A DNA stretch of 64,000 nt, taken from Polaribacter sejongensis. GTDB lineage: Bacteria; Bacteroidota; Bacteroidia; Flavobacteriales; Flavobacteriaceae. The position numbers were made by a program, and so were the translations under genes. Positions 26,910 to 34,126 of the stretch are shown piece after piece. Each line of letters begins with the position of its first letter. The first letter of the stretch is position 1. The stretch covers positions 2,301,501 to 2,365,500 of the forward strand of contig NZ_CP150667.1 of assembly GCF_038024065.1 (NCBI RefSeq), written 5' to 3'. The notes beneath the pieces were generated by a model. It was not told the origin of the DNA and made no database searches. It saw nothing but the letters and a program-made list of their open reading frames with translations.

Positions 26910-28166
26910 ATGAGTACTTTAAAAACTGTTTTACATCCAAAAAAAGATAACAATGGAAATACTATTTTCAGATTAACTATACGTCTTACAGTTAACCGAA
27001 AACGTTCTTACCTTCAGTTATTACAAAACATTGCCCCTGAACACTGGGATGCTCATGCTGAAAAATTAAATACAAAACACCCAAAACACAAACAACTTAA
27101 CCGATTAATTAGGAAAAAGTACGGAGAAATAGAAGATTATATTTTAGAAATGGATTCTACTAATAAAAGCTATACAGCTATTCAAGTAATGGATGCTATT
27201 AAAAATAATAAGGAGAAACAAACTTTTTTTGAACTAGCAAAAGAACATATAGAAGACTTAACCAAATTAGAAAAGCATAATAGAGCAGTATCAGATCAAA
27301 GTAAAATTAATAGAATCAAAGAATTTGCAAAGAATGAAAATTTATCCTTTGAAGAAATTGATGAATATTTTCTCAAAAAACTAAAAATTCACCTTGCAGG
27401 TATTGGGACTATTTCTGAAAGGTCGATAATGAATATTTACGTTTTAATACGATTACTATATAATAATGGAATAAGGAAGAACTTAGTAGATCAAAAATTC
27501 TACCCTTTTGGCAAGGGTAAAATAAAAATAAAATATCCTGAAACGATAAAGATTGGACTTGATGAAATGGAAATTCGTAAAATTAAAGAATTAGATTTAT
27601 CACAATATCCTGAAATTTCTAAAACAAGAGATGTTTTTTTGTTCTCGTTTTATTTAGCAGGGATCAGGATAGGAGACGTATTAAGTATGAAATGGAAAGA
27701 TGTTGTAGATGATAGGGTTTATTACAAAATGGGAAAAAACAACAAAACGGTATCTCTTAAAACTCCTGCTCAAATAACCGAAATATTATCACACTATAAA
27801 CAAGATAAAGTTTCTAACTCCGATTATATTTTCCCACACTTTAAGAACGTATCTAAAAAGAACTCAGAAAAAGTTTTAAAAAAGGATTCTAAGAAGGAAT
27901 CAAAGAAAATATATACAGCTACAAAAACCCAAACCAAAAAATTAAATGCAAATTTAAAAAAACTTGGTATTATGGCTGAAATTGACAAAAAAATCACAAA
28001 TCATATTGCTCGTCATTCTTTTGGAAATATAGCTGGTGATAAAGTTTCACCTCAAATGCTTCAAAAACTGTATCGTCACACACACCTTAGTACAACAATC
28101 GGATATCAGGGTAATTTTATTCATAAAAGCGCTGATGATGCTTTAGATTCAATAATAACTTTTTAA
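26910..28166 (+). CDS. Tyrosine recombinase / integrase of the element
   Basis: Protein of 418 residues. An N-terminal arm-binding domain (DNNGNTIFRLTIRLTVNRKRSYL) and a SAM-like core-binding domain at about 105-200 precede the catalytic domain. Catalytic residues visible are Arg253 (AGIRIGD), the beta-hairpin Lys region (YYKMGKNNKTVSLKTP), His365-x-x-Arg368 (NHIARHSFGN), His392 (RHTHLSTT) and the nucleophile Tyr399 (IGYQ). It belongs to the Bacteroidetes phage-integrase-like family that integrates into tRNA genes. A Lys-rich insertion (KKNSEKVLKKDSKKESKK) lies in the catalytic domain. The adjacent tRNA-derived repeat is its evident target. Confidence 0.97.
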   Translation: MSTLKTVLHPKKDNNGNTIFRLTIRLTVNRKRSYLQLLQNIAPEHWDAHAEKLNTKHPKHKQLNRLIRKKYGEIEDYILEMDSTNKSYTAIQVMDAIKNNKEKQTFFELAKEHIEDLTKLEKHNRAVSDQSKINRIKEFAKNENLSFEEIDEYFLKKLKIHLAGIGTISERSIMNIYVLIRLLYNNGIRKNLVDQKFYPFGKGKIKIKYPETIKIGLDEMEIRKIKELDLSQYPEISKTRDVFLFSFYLAGIRIGDVLSMKWKDVVDDRVYYKMGKNNKTVSLKTPAQITEILSHYKQDKVSNSDYIFPHFKNVSKKNSEKVLKKDSKKESKKIYTATKTQTKKLNANLKKLGIMAEIDKKITNHIARHSFGNIAGDKVSPQMLQKLYRHTHLSTTIGYQGNFIHKSADDALDSIITF

Positions 28167-28193
28167 AAAAAGCGACGAAAAATTTAAAAATTT

Positions 28194-29183
28194 ATGATGT
28201 ATTTTAAAACAATTACAGATTGTATTCTTAGTATAAAGGATGATTTAAAAGTATTACAAATTAAAAGTATAAGAATAACTGATTTAGAGAATTTTCAAAA
28301 ATTTTGTTATATTTTTTCTGCTGATAAGTTTAGAGGCTCTATTAGAGAATATAGAGATACTAACGGAAGAGAAAACTTAAAGCAGGAATTAAGGTTAATT
28401 TTGTCAGCAATTAAAGATTACTCAAAATTTTATAGCGAGAATCAAATAAGCTTAAATTCAATAGATACTATATATTTACTAAAAACCTTAATAAAACCAA
28501 TAGAGTTACAAGAAACACTTGCATATAGAAAACAAATACCAACCAATAAATCTATAACTAAATTAACAGGAGATTACGAAAACATGTCTCTTAGACTTTC
28601 TGACAAACACCCCGAAATAATAGCTATTTTAAAAAAGATACAAATCTTAAAGAAAGAAAAAGAAGGACTATTAAACATTTATAATGAATGGATTGAAGAA
28701 CGTAAAACGCTTGAAAGAAAATACTACAATCTCTTAGGTTTCAATTTTTACAATCTTTTACTAAACTTAGAGGCAATAGAAAATATTATAGAACAAGACT
28801 ACTTAGAAAACATAGAATTACTTAGTTTAAATTTCAATAATGACTTATTAGAAATGATAAACGAATATTTCACCCCACCCCTAACAGCTGTTTCTGCTAA
28901 AGATTTTTTCAACGAAATCCAATTATCTGGAATAAAACTGGAAATGAAAAAAATGTCAGATACAAAGTTCTATTTTTTTGTAGATTGTCTTTCCAAGACA
29001 ATTAAAGGTGAAAATCACAAGGAAATATGGATTAAAGAAATTTTAGATTACTTTGAAAAAGATAGAGGCGTTTTTGACAAAAAGAAAACCTTTGAAAAAA
29101 CCAAATATGATGGATTAAAAGGAATCGATAAAATCCAGAATAATTTTGCATATAAATTATTGAATGCTATTCAGAAAGTTTAA
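28194..29183 (+). CDS. Hypothetical protein of the element, no recognised family
   Basis: Protein of 329 residues, rich in Lys, Glu, Leu and Ile, predicted mostly helical with a possible coiled coil at about 150-195 (IIAILKKIQILKKEKEGLL). No signal peptide or membrane segment. It lies 27 bases after the integrase gene on the same strand, a position often occupied by RteC-like excision regulators in Bacteroidetes elements, but I see no convincing RteC motif. The C-terminal half (FFNEIQLSGIKLEMKKMSDTKFYFFVDCL) might hold a small DNA-binding fold. Function unknown. Confidence 0.75.
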   Translation: MMYFKTITDCILSIKDDLKVLQIKSIRITDLENFQKFCYIFSADKFRGSIREYRDTNGRENLKQELRLILSAIKDYSKFYSENQISLNSIDTIYLLKTLIKPIELQETLAYRKQIPTNKSITKLTGDYENMSLRLSDKHPEIIAILKKIQILKKEKEGLLNIYNEWIEERKTLERKYYNLLGFNFYNLLLNLEAIENIIEQDYLENIELLSLNFNNDLLEMINEYFTPPLTAVSAKDFFNEIQLSGIKLEMKKMSDTKFYFFVDCLSKTIKGENHKEIWIKEILDYFEKDRGVFDKKKTFEKTKYDGLKGIDKIQNNFAYKLLNAIQKV

Positions 29184-29434
29184 TAGATATTAAAAATTCT
29201 ATAAATATTAGTTTTGATTAAAAAGTGATGTTAATGAGCGTCTATTAAATACTAAAACTAAATCACCACCATAATTATTTTTCCAAGAACTACAATAGAC
29301 TGTCATTTAACCTATTATAGCCAAAAATAAAAACACCCTCACCATTTCAACACTTTAATTCCTGTCTAATTTTACAGTATTCGAATGTAACAACCGATGT
29401 ACACGGTTAAGTTTAATACAACAAATTAGATATT
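29184..29434. other. Intergenic region upstream of the excisionase-like gene
   Basis: About 250 bases without a gene. A small dyad AACCG/CGGTT (29392-29408) lies 27 bases before the next ATG and could be an operator. Nothing else stands out. Confidence 0.35.
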
Positions 29435-29725
29435 ATGAATTTAGAAATATTAAGAGTCAAACTACTCATCCAAATGACAGGAGAAGAGTTTATATTCCTA
29501 CAAAACAATTTAAACAACGAAGTACCTTTAAAAAATGTTCAACCTGAAAAAAAGGAAAAACATGTATTTGGTATACTAGGCATTGCAAAACTTTTCGGCT
29601 GTAGTAAATCCTCAGCAAACAGAATTAAAAAATCAGGAATTATTGATGAAGCCATTATACAAAATGGTCGTAAAATTATTGTTGATACTGAACTAGCATT
29701 AGAACTTATGAAGGAATCTAAATAA
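29435..29725 (+). CDS. DUF3853/excisionase-like helix-turn-helix protein
   Basis: Protein of 96 residues. The C-terminal half, FGILGIAKLFGCSKSSANRIKKSGIIDEAIIQNGRKIIVDTELALELM, is a MerR/excisionase-type HTH followed by a beta-wing, as in the DUF3853 family common beside replication genes in Bacteroidetes mobile elements. It may act in excision or as regulator of the replication genes downstream. It is followed by a dyad and then the VapE-type helicase gene. Confidence 0.8.
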   Translation: MNLEILRVKLLIQMTGEEFIFLQNNLNNEVPLKNVQPEKKEKHVFGILGIAKLFGCSKSSANRIKKSGIIDEAIIQNGRKIIVDTELALELMKESK

Positions 29726-29790
29726 AAAAAGCAACGAGGTACGAACTCACTGCTTTATAATATTTTCAAAAAAAAAAAACAATATTAACT

Positions 29791-29819
29791 ACCGTATTGT
29801 CATGAGACAAATATACGGT
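29791..29819. promoter_or_regulatory. Dyad upstream of the helicase gene
   Basis: ACCGTAT (29791-29797) and ATACGGT (29813-29819) are inverted, with an inner TTGTC/GACAA pair around ATGA. It ends 20 bases before the helicase ATG. It may be an operator or part of a replication origin. Confidence 0.45.
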
Positions 29820-29839
29820 TTAAAACTCTATTTACAAAA

Positions 29840-31000
29840 ATGGACAATGAAGAACTATACATAAATAATAAATTAATAAAGAACACTACAGTGTATGATA
29901 CGATTCATAAATATGTGAACGGTAGATATGAAATCGTACTTAATATAATAACATACGAATTACTAATTAGGTACAAAGGCTCTAAAGAATGGGAAGTTCT
30001 CAATGAAAAATCTTTAATGATTGAACTAACCAAAAAGAAAATTAAATTTAAAAAATTTGAATTAGAAACATATTTAGGTTCTAATTATATAAAACAAATT
30101 AACCCATTAAAGCAATACTTTAATAATCTTAATAAATGGGATGGAGTAGATCATATTAAAAACCTAACCTCATATATACCAACTGATGATAATGTGTTTT
30201 TTGAATATCACTTAAAAAAATGGCTTGTAAGAAGTATAAAAACTGCATTGGAAGAAAACTTCTACAACAAGCAATGTCTTGTGTTTCTTCAGGAAAAACA
30301 AAACTCTGGAAAGAGCAGTCTATGTAGGTTTATTTGTCCGCCTGAATTAAAAAAACATATCGCAGAGAACATCAGTGATGATAAAGATGGATTAATCCAA
30401 CTGTGTAAAAACCTCTTAATCAATCTAGATGAAATAGATAAACTTTCGATAAAATACATAAACGCCTATAAATCGATGTTTTCAAAAACACACATAAACA
30501 TTAGGCTACCGTACGCAAAAAACAATTCACATCAGACCCGAAATTGCTCCTTTATAGGCTCAACTAACCTCATAAATTTTTTAAGAGATGAAACAGGTAA
30601 TGTTAGATGGGTTTGCATAGAACTCATAGGACAAATTGATTTTAATTACTCAAAAGACATCGATATCAATAAAGTTTGGGAGCAAGCTTTTCATCTAGCT
30701 TACAAGGACAAAAGTTTTAATTGTGATTTAACTGTGAATGACATAAAAGAAAATGAAAAAAGGAATGAAAACTATAAGCACACAACTATCGAAGAAGAGT
30801 TAATAAATCAACTGTTTGAAAAATCTGACAATAAAGATGATTTTATGACAACCACAACAATTACAATGATAATTAAGAAAGAGTATTCATCCGTAAGTCA
30901 CATAACGATTGGTAAAATTTTAAGAAAGTTAAATTTTAAGAGAGTTAACAGCAGAACCACAGGAGTAAAAGGATACTTAATTCAGTTAAGAAAAAAATAA
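29840..31000 (+). CDS. VapE-family replicative helicase-like P-loop ATPase
   Basis: Protein of 386 residues. A short N-terminal part is followed by the VapE domain: LNKWDGVDHIKNLTSYIP at about 100, Walker A QEKQNSGKSSLCRF near 150, Walker B NLLINLDEIDKLS near 200, and IGSTNLINFLRDETGNVRWVCIEL, the typical sensor region of this family. Such proteins act as superfamily 3-like helicases for replication of mobile elements and satellites. It is followed by a strong hairpin and a primase gene, so the two probably initiate element replication together. Confidence 0.9.
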   Translation: MDNEELYINNKLIKNTTVYDTIHKYVNGRYEIVLNIITYELLIRYKGSKEWEVLNEKSLMIELTKKKIKFKKFELETYLGSNYIKQINPLKQYFNNLNKWDGVDHIKNLTSYIPTDDNVFFEYHLKKWLVRSIKTALEENFYNKQCLVFLQEKQNSGKSSLCRFICPPELKKHIAENISDDKDGLIQLCKNLLINLDEIDKLSIKYINAYKSMFSKTHINIRLPYAKNNSHQTRNCSFIGSTNLINFLRDETGNVRWVCIELIGQIDFNYSKDIDINKVWEQAFHLAYKDKSFNCDLTVNDIKENEKRNENYKHTTIEEELINQLFEKSDNKDDFMTTTTITMIIKKEYSSVSHITIGKILRKLNFKRVNSRTTGVKGYLIQLRKK

Positions 31001-31016
31001 AAGTTTTCATCAAATT

Positions 31017-31064
31017 ATCTTACCCATCTTACCTATTTCATAAAAAAGGTAAGATGGGTAAGAT
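31017..31064. repeat. 17-bp perfect inverted repeat between helicase and primase genes
   Basis: Arms 31017-31033 and 31048-31064 are exact reverse complements (ATCTTACCCATCTTACC) around a 14-base loop. Each arm is itself an imperfect tandem of ATCTTACC. No T-run follows, so it is not a typical terminator; it may be a replication origin or initiator-binding hairpin. Confidence 0.85.
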
Positions 31065-31087
31065 AAAAACCACAAAAAAATAAAAAA

Positions 31088-31930
31088 ATGAATTGTAAAA
31101 TAGCTAAAACTATAGAAATGAATTCTTATATATTCAAACAGGGGTTTAGGGTTGGTAAAAAAACTACAAAAGACGTTTGGTATTACTCTCCTTTTAGGAA
31201 TAACGAAAAAACACCTTCTTTTAAAATTGATATTACTAAAAACGTCTGGTATGATTTTGCAGAAGGAGTTGGAGGCACAATAATTGACTTTGTAATGAAA
31301 TACAATAATTGTTCAATTAAAGAAGCCTTAGTCATTTTATCTGAAGATACTTTTCTTATTCACCAGCAAAAAAAACAAATTAAGAACGAGACAAACCCCA
31401 CCTACTCTATTAAAAAAGTAACTGAATTAACAAATCAAAAGTTATTGGATTATTTAAGCAATAGGAAAATCAATTTGAAATTTGCTAAAAAATTTTGTTT
31501 TCAAGTTCATTACTCTTTTTCTAATGGAAAAGAATTGTACGGAATTGGTTTTATGAATGATATGGGCGGATTAGAAATTAGAAATAAATTTTTTAAAGGT
31601 TGCTTAGGTAAAAAAGAAATAACAACCATAAATAATAATTCTGATGTCGTTTCATTATTTGAATCTTCGTCGGATTTCCTTTCTTATCTCACCTTGAAAA
31701 AAGAAATTCCAAAAGAGAATTTCATCATACTTAACTCTACTTCTTTAGTGAAAAAGACGATTGGTTTACTAGATAATTATGCTTTAATAAAACTGTTTTT
31801 TGATAATGATGAAAGTGGAAATAAAGCTACAGATTTTCTATTAGAAAATATAAATAGTAAAATCATAGACAATAGAGTCTATTATAAAAAACATAATGAC
31901 CTAAATCACTATTTAGCGCATCGAAATTAA
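31088..31930 (+). CDS. CHC2-like/TOPRIM DNA primase
   Basis: Protein of 280 residues. The N-terminal part matches the CHC2 primase fold without its zinc ligands: WYYSPFRNNEKTPSFKID and WYDFAEGVGGTIIDFVM correspond to the C/H and C/C zinc positions of DnaG, but Cys is missing. The C-terminal TOPRIM domain has VSLFESSSDFLSYL and LFFDNDESGNKATDFLL with the acidic metal-binding residues. Zinc-less primases of this kind occur in Bacteroidetes mobile elements. It probably makes primers for element replication with the upstream helicase. Confidence 0.9.
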   Translation: MNCKIAKTIEMNSYIFKQGFRVGKKTTKDVWYYSPFRNNEKTPSFKIDITKNVWYDFAEGVGGTIIDFVMKYNNCSIKEALVILSEDTFLIHQQKKQIKNETNPTYSIKKVTELTNQKLLDYLSNRKINLKFAKKFCFQVHYSFSNGKELYGIGFMNDMGGLEIRNKFFKGCLGKKEITTINNNSDVVSLFESSSDFLSYLTLKKEIPKENFIILNSTSLVKKTIGLLDNYALIKLFFDNDESGNKATDFLLENINSKIIDNRVYYKKHNDLNHYLAHRN

Positions 31931-31944
31931 AGCAGTCAGTTCTT

Positions 31945-31996
31945 AGCAAGGTGTGATTAACGTGCTCACTTCGTGCACTTTTAATCAAATCTTGCT
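31945..31996. other. Putative origin of transfer (oriT)
   Basis: Imperfect 16-base arms AGCAAGGTGTGATTAA (31945-31960) and TTAATCAAATCTTGCT (31981-31996) match at 13 positions. Between them lies a GC-rich GTGCTCAC...GTGCAC core. It is directly upstream of the mobilisation genes, where relaxase nick sites usually lie. The exact nick site cannot be read from sequence alone. Confidence 0.6.
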
Positions 31997-32047
31997 ATTC
32001 GCATAAAAATGCTCATAGAAAAAAACAAACTAAAGAAATATAAAATA

Positions 32048-32386
32048 ATGAATAATCAAAATAAGACTAGAATAGTATTCTATTTAGATTTTAATGATAA
32101 AATTCTACTAAATAATCAATGTGAATTATTACAAGTTAAAGCCTCTTTCTACATCCGACAATGTGTTCTCGAAAAATTAGGTAAACCAATTTTAGAAGTA
32201 AAACAAAAACACTTAGAGACCAAAAATTACACATTACAACTTTATAAAATAGGTAATAATTTGAATCAAATCTCTCGAAAATTAAATTCAGGAATCAAGT
32301 TAAAATTAACAGATGAAGATTTGATAATAAATGATATTGAAGAATTAAAAAAACACATTATTGATATACAATCTAAACTTAACTAA
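32048..32386 (+). CDS. MobC-like plasmid mobilisation relaxosome protein
   Basis: Protein of 112 residues from the ATG at 32048 (MNNQNKTRIVFYLDFNDK); an in-frame ATG 39 bases upstream is less likely. It has a ribbon-helix-helix-like N-terminus with KASFYIRQCVLEKLGK and the late helix LYKIGNNLNQISRKLN, which is the MobC signature region. MobC proteins bind oriT and help the relaxase open the DNA. It lies just after the oriT-like hairpin and one base before the next gene. Confidence 0.82.
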   Translation: MNNQNKTRIVFYLDFNDKILLNNQCELLQVKASFYIRQCVLEKLGKPILEVKQKHLETKNYTLQLYKIGNNLNQISRKLNSGIKLKLTDEDLIINDIEELKKHIIDIQSKLN

Positions 32387-32387
32387 T

Positions 32388-33002
32388 ATGGAAGAAAACA
32401 AAAAAGTATTGTATTTAATGCAAAACGTATGTGACAAATTAGACGCTCTATCTGGTAACGTTAATATTATTAGTGATAGTCAAGTTGAATGCGAAACTTT
32501 CGCGGAATTCATTGAATTAGAAGAACGAATAGTTTCTAATCAAAATATGCTAATTAAAAGTCAAACAACTATGAATTCTCATATAATAGATTTAGAAAAA
32601 AAAATAGAATTATTAGGTAATAAACCAAAGGTAATTCATCAAAAAAAAGAATATTATTTGTTTGGAAAGGACACCCCGTTTTCATCTAAGCTTTTACTTA
32701 TTACTATCGCTTTTATTTTTATAGCATCTTCTGGATTTAAATATATACCGATTTATTTAACAGAAAATAGTGCTATTAAAACAGAAAGAGATGAATATGA
32801 GTTGTTCTATCAGTATGTTTTTTTAGATGCTTACTCTAAAAATAATAAAATATCTAAAAATATTGTTTCAACTCTAAATGATATTCAGCAAAAAGATACG
32901 GTATTATTACAGTACGTGCATAAACTAAGCAAACAATACAATACTCAACTACAAAAAGAAGCCTTAGAAAAACAATTAGAGAATTTAGATAAAGAAAGAT
33001 GA
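32388..33002 (+). CDS. Mobilisation-module membrane protein, function unknown
   Basis: Protein of 204 residues from the ATG at 32388 (MEENKKVLYLMQNVCDKLDAL), directly after the MobC-like gene. The N-terminal half is helical (coiled coil around 45-80), one membrane helix follows (SKLLLITIAFIFIASSGFKYIPIYL), then another helical, charged region. It overlaps the relaxase gene by 4 bases (ATGA), so the two are translationally coupled. Genes of this type often sit between mobC and relaxase in Bacteroidetes mobilisable elements. It could tether the relaxosome to the membrane; this is inference. Confidence 0.75.
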   Translation: MEENKKVLYLMQNVCDKLDALSGNVNIISDSQVECETFAEFIELEERIVSNQNMLIKSQTTMNSHIIDLEKKIELLGNKPKVIHQKKEYYLFGKDTPFSSKLLLITIAFIFIASSGFKYIPIYLTENSAIKTERDEYELFYQYVFLDAYSKNNKISKNIVSTLNDIQQKDTVLLQYVHKLSKQYNTQLQKEALEKQLENLDKER

Positions 33003-33748
33003 TAACAAAACTACAAAGTATTTCTTTCACAAAGAACGCTTTACTATACTGTGAAAAAGGGGGTGAAGTCTTAACTACTAATAAATGTTTTGGAAGTGCA
33101 AATGATATTTATAATCAAATAAAAGAAAAAGAAGCACAGAATGATAGATGCACTAATAAAACGTTTCATATAAAAATTAGAGCAGCTCCAGAAGACAAAG
33201 GAAAGTTAAACAACCAAGATTGGATTGATATTGCTAATAAATATGCTCTAAAAATAGGTTTTCAAGATAATATGTTTGCAGTTTACCTACATGAAAAAAA
33301 TACAGATAAAGAACACGTTCACATAGTAAGCACAAGGATTGGTGATGATAATTTAGCTATCTCAAATAGCTTTACACATTATAAAAGTCAAGATTTCTCT
33401 AGAGTTATTGAAAAAGAATATAACTTACGAAAAGTGGGTAGAAAGCTTGAAGCATTAAAAATGAATCAAGAATTTATGCCTAACAACAAACATACTACAG
33501 ACCTTAAAGAAGCTGTTTTTTCTGCAATAGATATTTCAGACAGTATTGAAGATGTTGTTTTTATCCTTAAAAATAAAAATATACAAACTAAAATAGGTCG
33601 TGGTATTTCTTTTACTGATGCTAAGGGAGTAAGAAAAAAAGGTTCTGAAATAGACAGAAAACTATCTTTAAAAGGAATTGAAAAGCTATTGTCTTATGAA
33701 GAACAAGAAAAACAGATAAATAAAAAAAATAGAGGTTTTAAAAGGTGA
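32999..33748 (+). CDS. Relaxase (MobA/VirD2-like mobilisation nuclease)
   Basis: Protein of 249 residues. The relaxase domain shows the metal-binding HxH in EHVHIVSTRIG (His106, His108), with FHIKIRAAPEDKG and AVYLHEKNTD before it. The catalytic Tyr would be expected near the N-terminus (ALLYCEKGGEVL contains a candidate). It is shorter than many Bacteroidetes relaxases (300-400 residues), ending soon after the nuclease domain. It nicks oriT and pilots the strand for transfer by a helper conjugation system. Last gene of the mobilisation operon, followed by a terminator. Confidence 0.92.
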   Translation: MITKLQSISFTKNALLYCEKGGEVLTTNKCFGSANDIYNQIKEKEAQNDRCTNKTFHIKIRAAPEDKGKLNNQDWIDIANKYALKIGFQDNMFAVYLHEKNTDKEHVHIVSTRIGDDNLAISNSFTHYKSQDFSRVIEKEYNLRKVGRKLEALKMNQEFMPNNKHTTDLKEAVFSAIDISDSIEDVVFILKNKNIQTKIGRGISFTDAKGVRKKGSEIDRKLSLKGIEKLLSYEEQEKQINKKNRGFKR

Positions 33749-33772
33749 TTTTTTAATAGAGAAAGAACAATG

Positions 33773-33806
33773 TATAAAGCTATAAATGTAGACTTATAGC
33801 TTTATA
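33773..33806 (+). terminator. Terminator after the mobilisation operon
   Basis: Perfect 13-base arms TATAAAGCTATAA (33773-33785) and TTATAGCTTTATA (33794-33806) with an 8-base loop, followed by TTTTTATA. The sequence resembles the inverted repeat at 14525-14566. Confidence 0.75.
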
Positions 33807-34126
33807 TTTTTATAATTATCACTTTGTATATTTATATAAAAACATACTTATACTTTTATATAAAAAGACAAACTGTACATGACGCCTGCCGCTGAGGCTC
33901 ATTTTAAAGATCAGTTGATTTTTTTAACGCTTGCTTGAGAAAAAAAAACCAACAGATCTTTAAAACGGAATAGTAAATTAAAAAAATTTGATTTTTTTAA
34001 AAAACTTAAATTTTAAAATAACTATAGTTATAAGTTGGTTCATTGCTTAAAAAGGGTATTAATTTATAGAATAGGATCTATAGTTTATAGTTTTTGATAG
34101 CAAGTTTTTAATAACTTTACATTGCT
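33807..34126. other. Module boundary between mobilisation and cargo genes, with an inverted repeat
   Basis: No gene is visible. Arms at 33902-33925 and 33942-33965 match at 22 of 24 positions (core TTTTAAAGATC and GATCTTTAAAA). A patch of unusually high GC for this window (GACGCCTGCCGCTGAGGCTC, 33881-33900) directly precedes the left arm. This marks the junction between the transfer genes and the cargo and could be an old insertion site or regulatory hairpin. The 160 bases before the cargo start are AT-rich and contain the cargo promoter, without a perfect consensus. Confidence 0.55.

Noticed and set aside
28194..29183. RteC-type excision regulator
   Set aside because: The position is right, but I could not see the family's conserved C-terminal motif.
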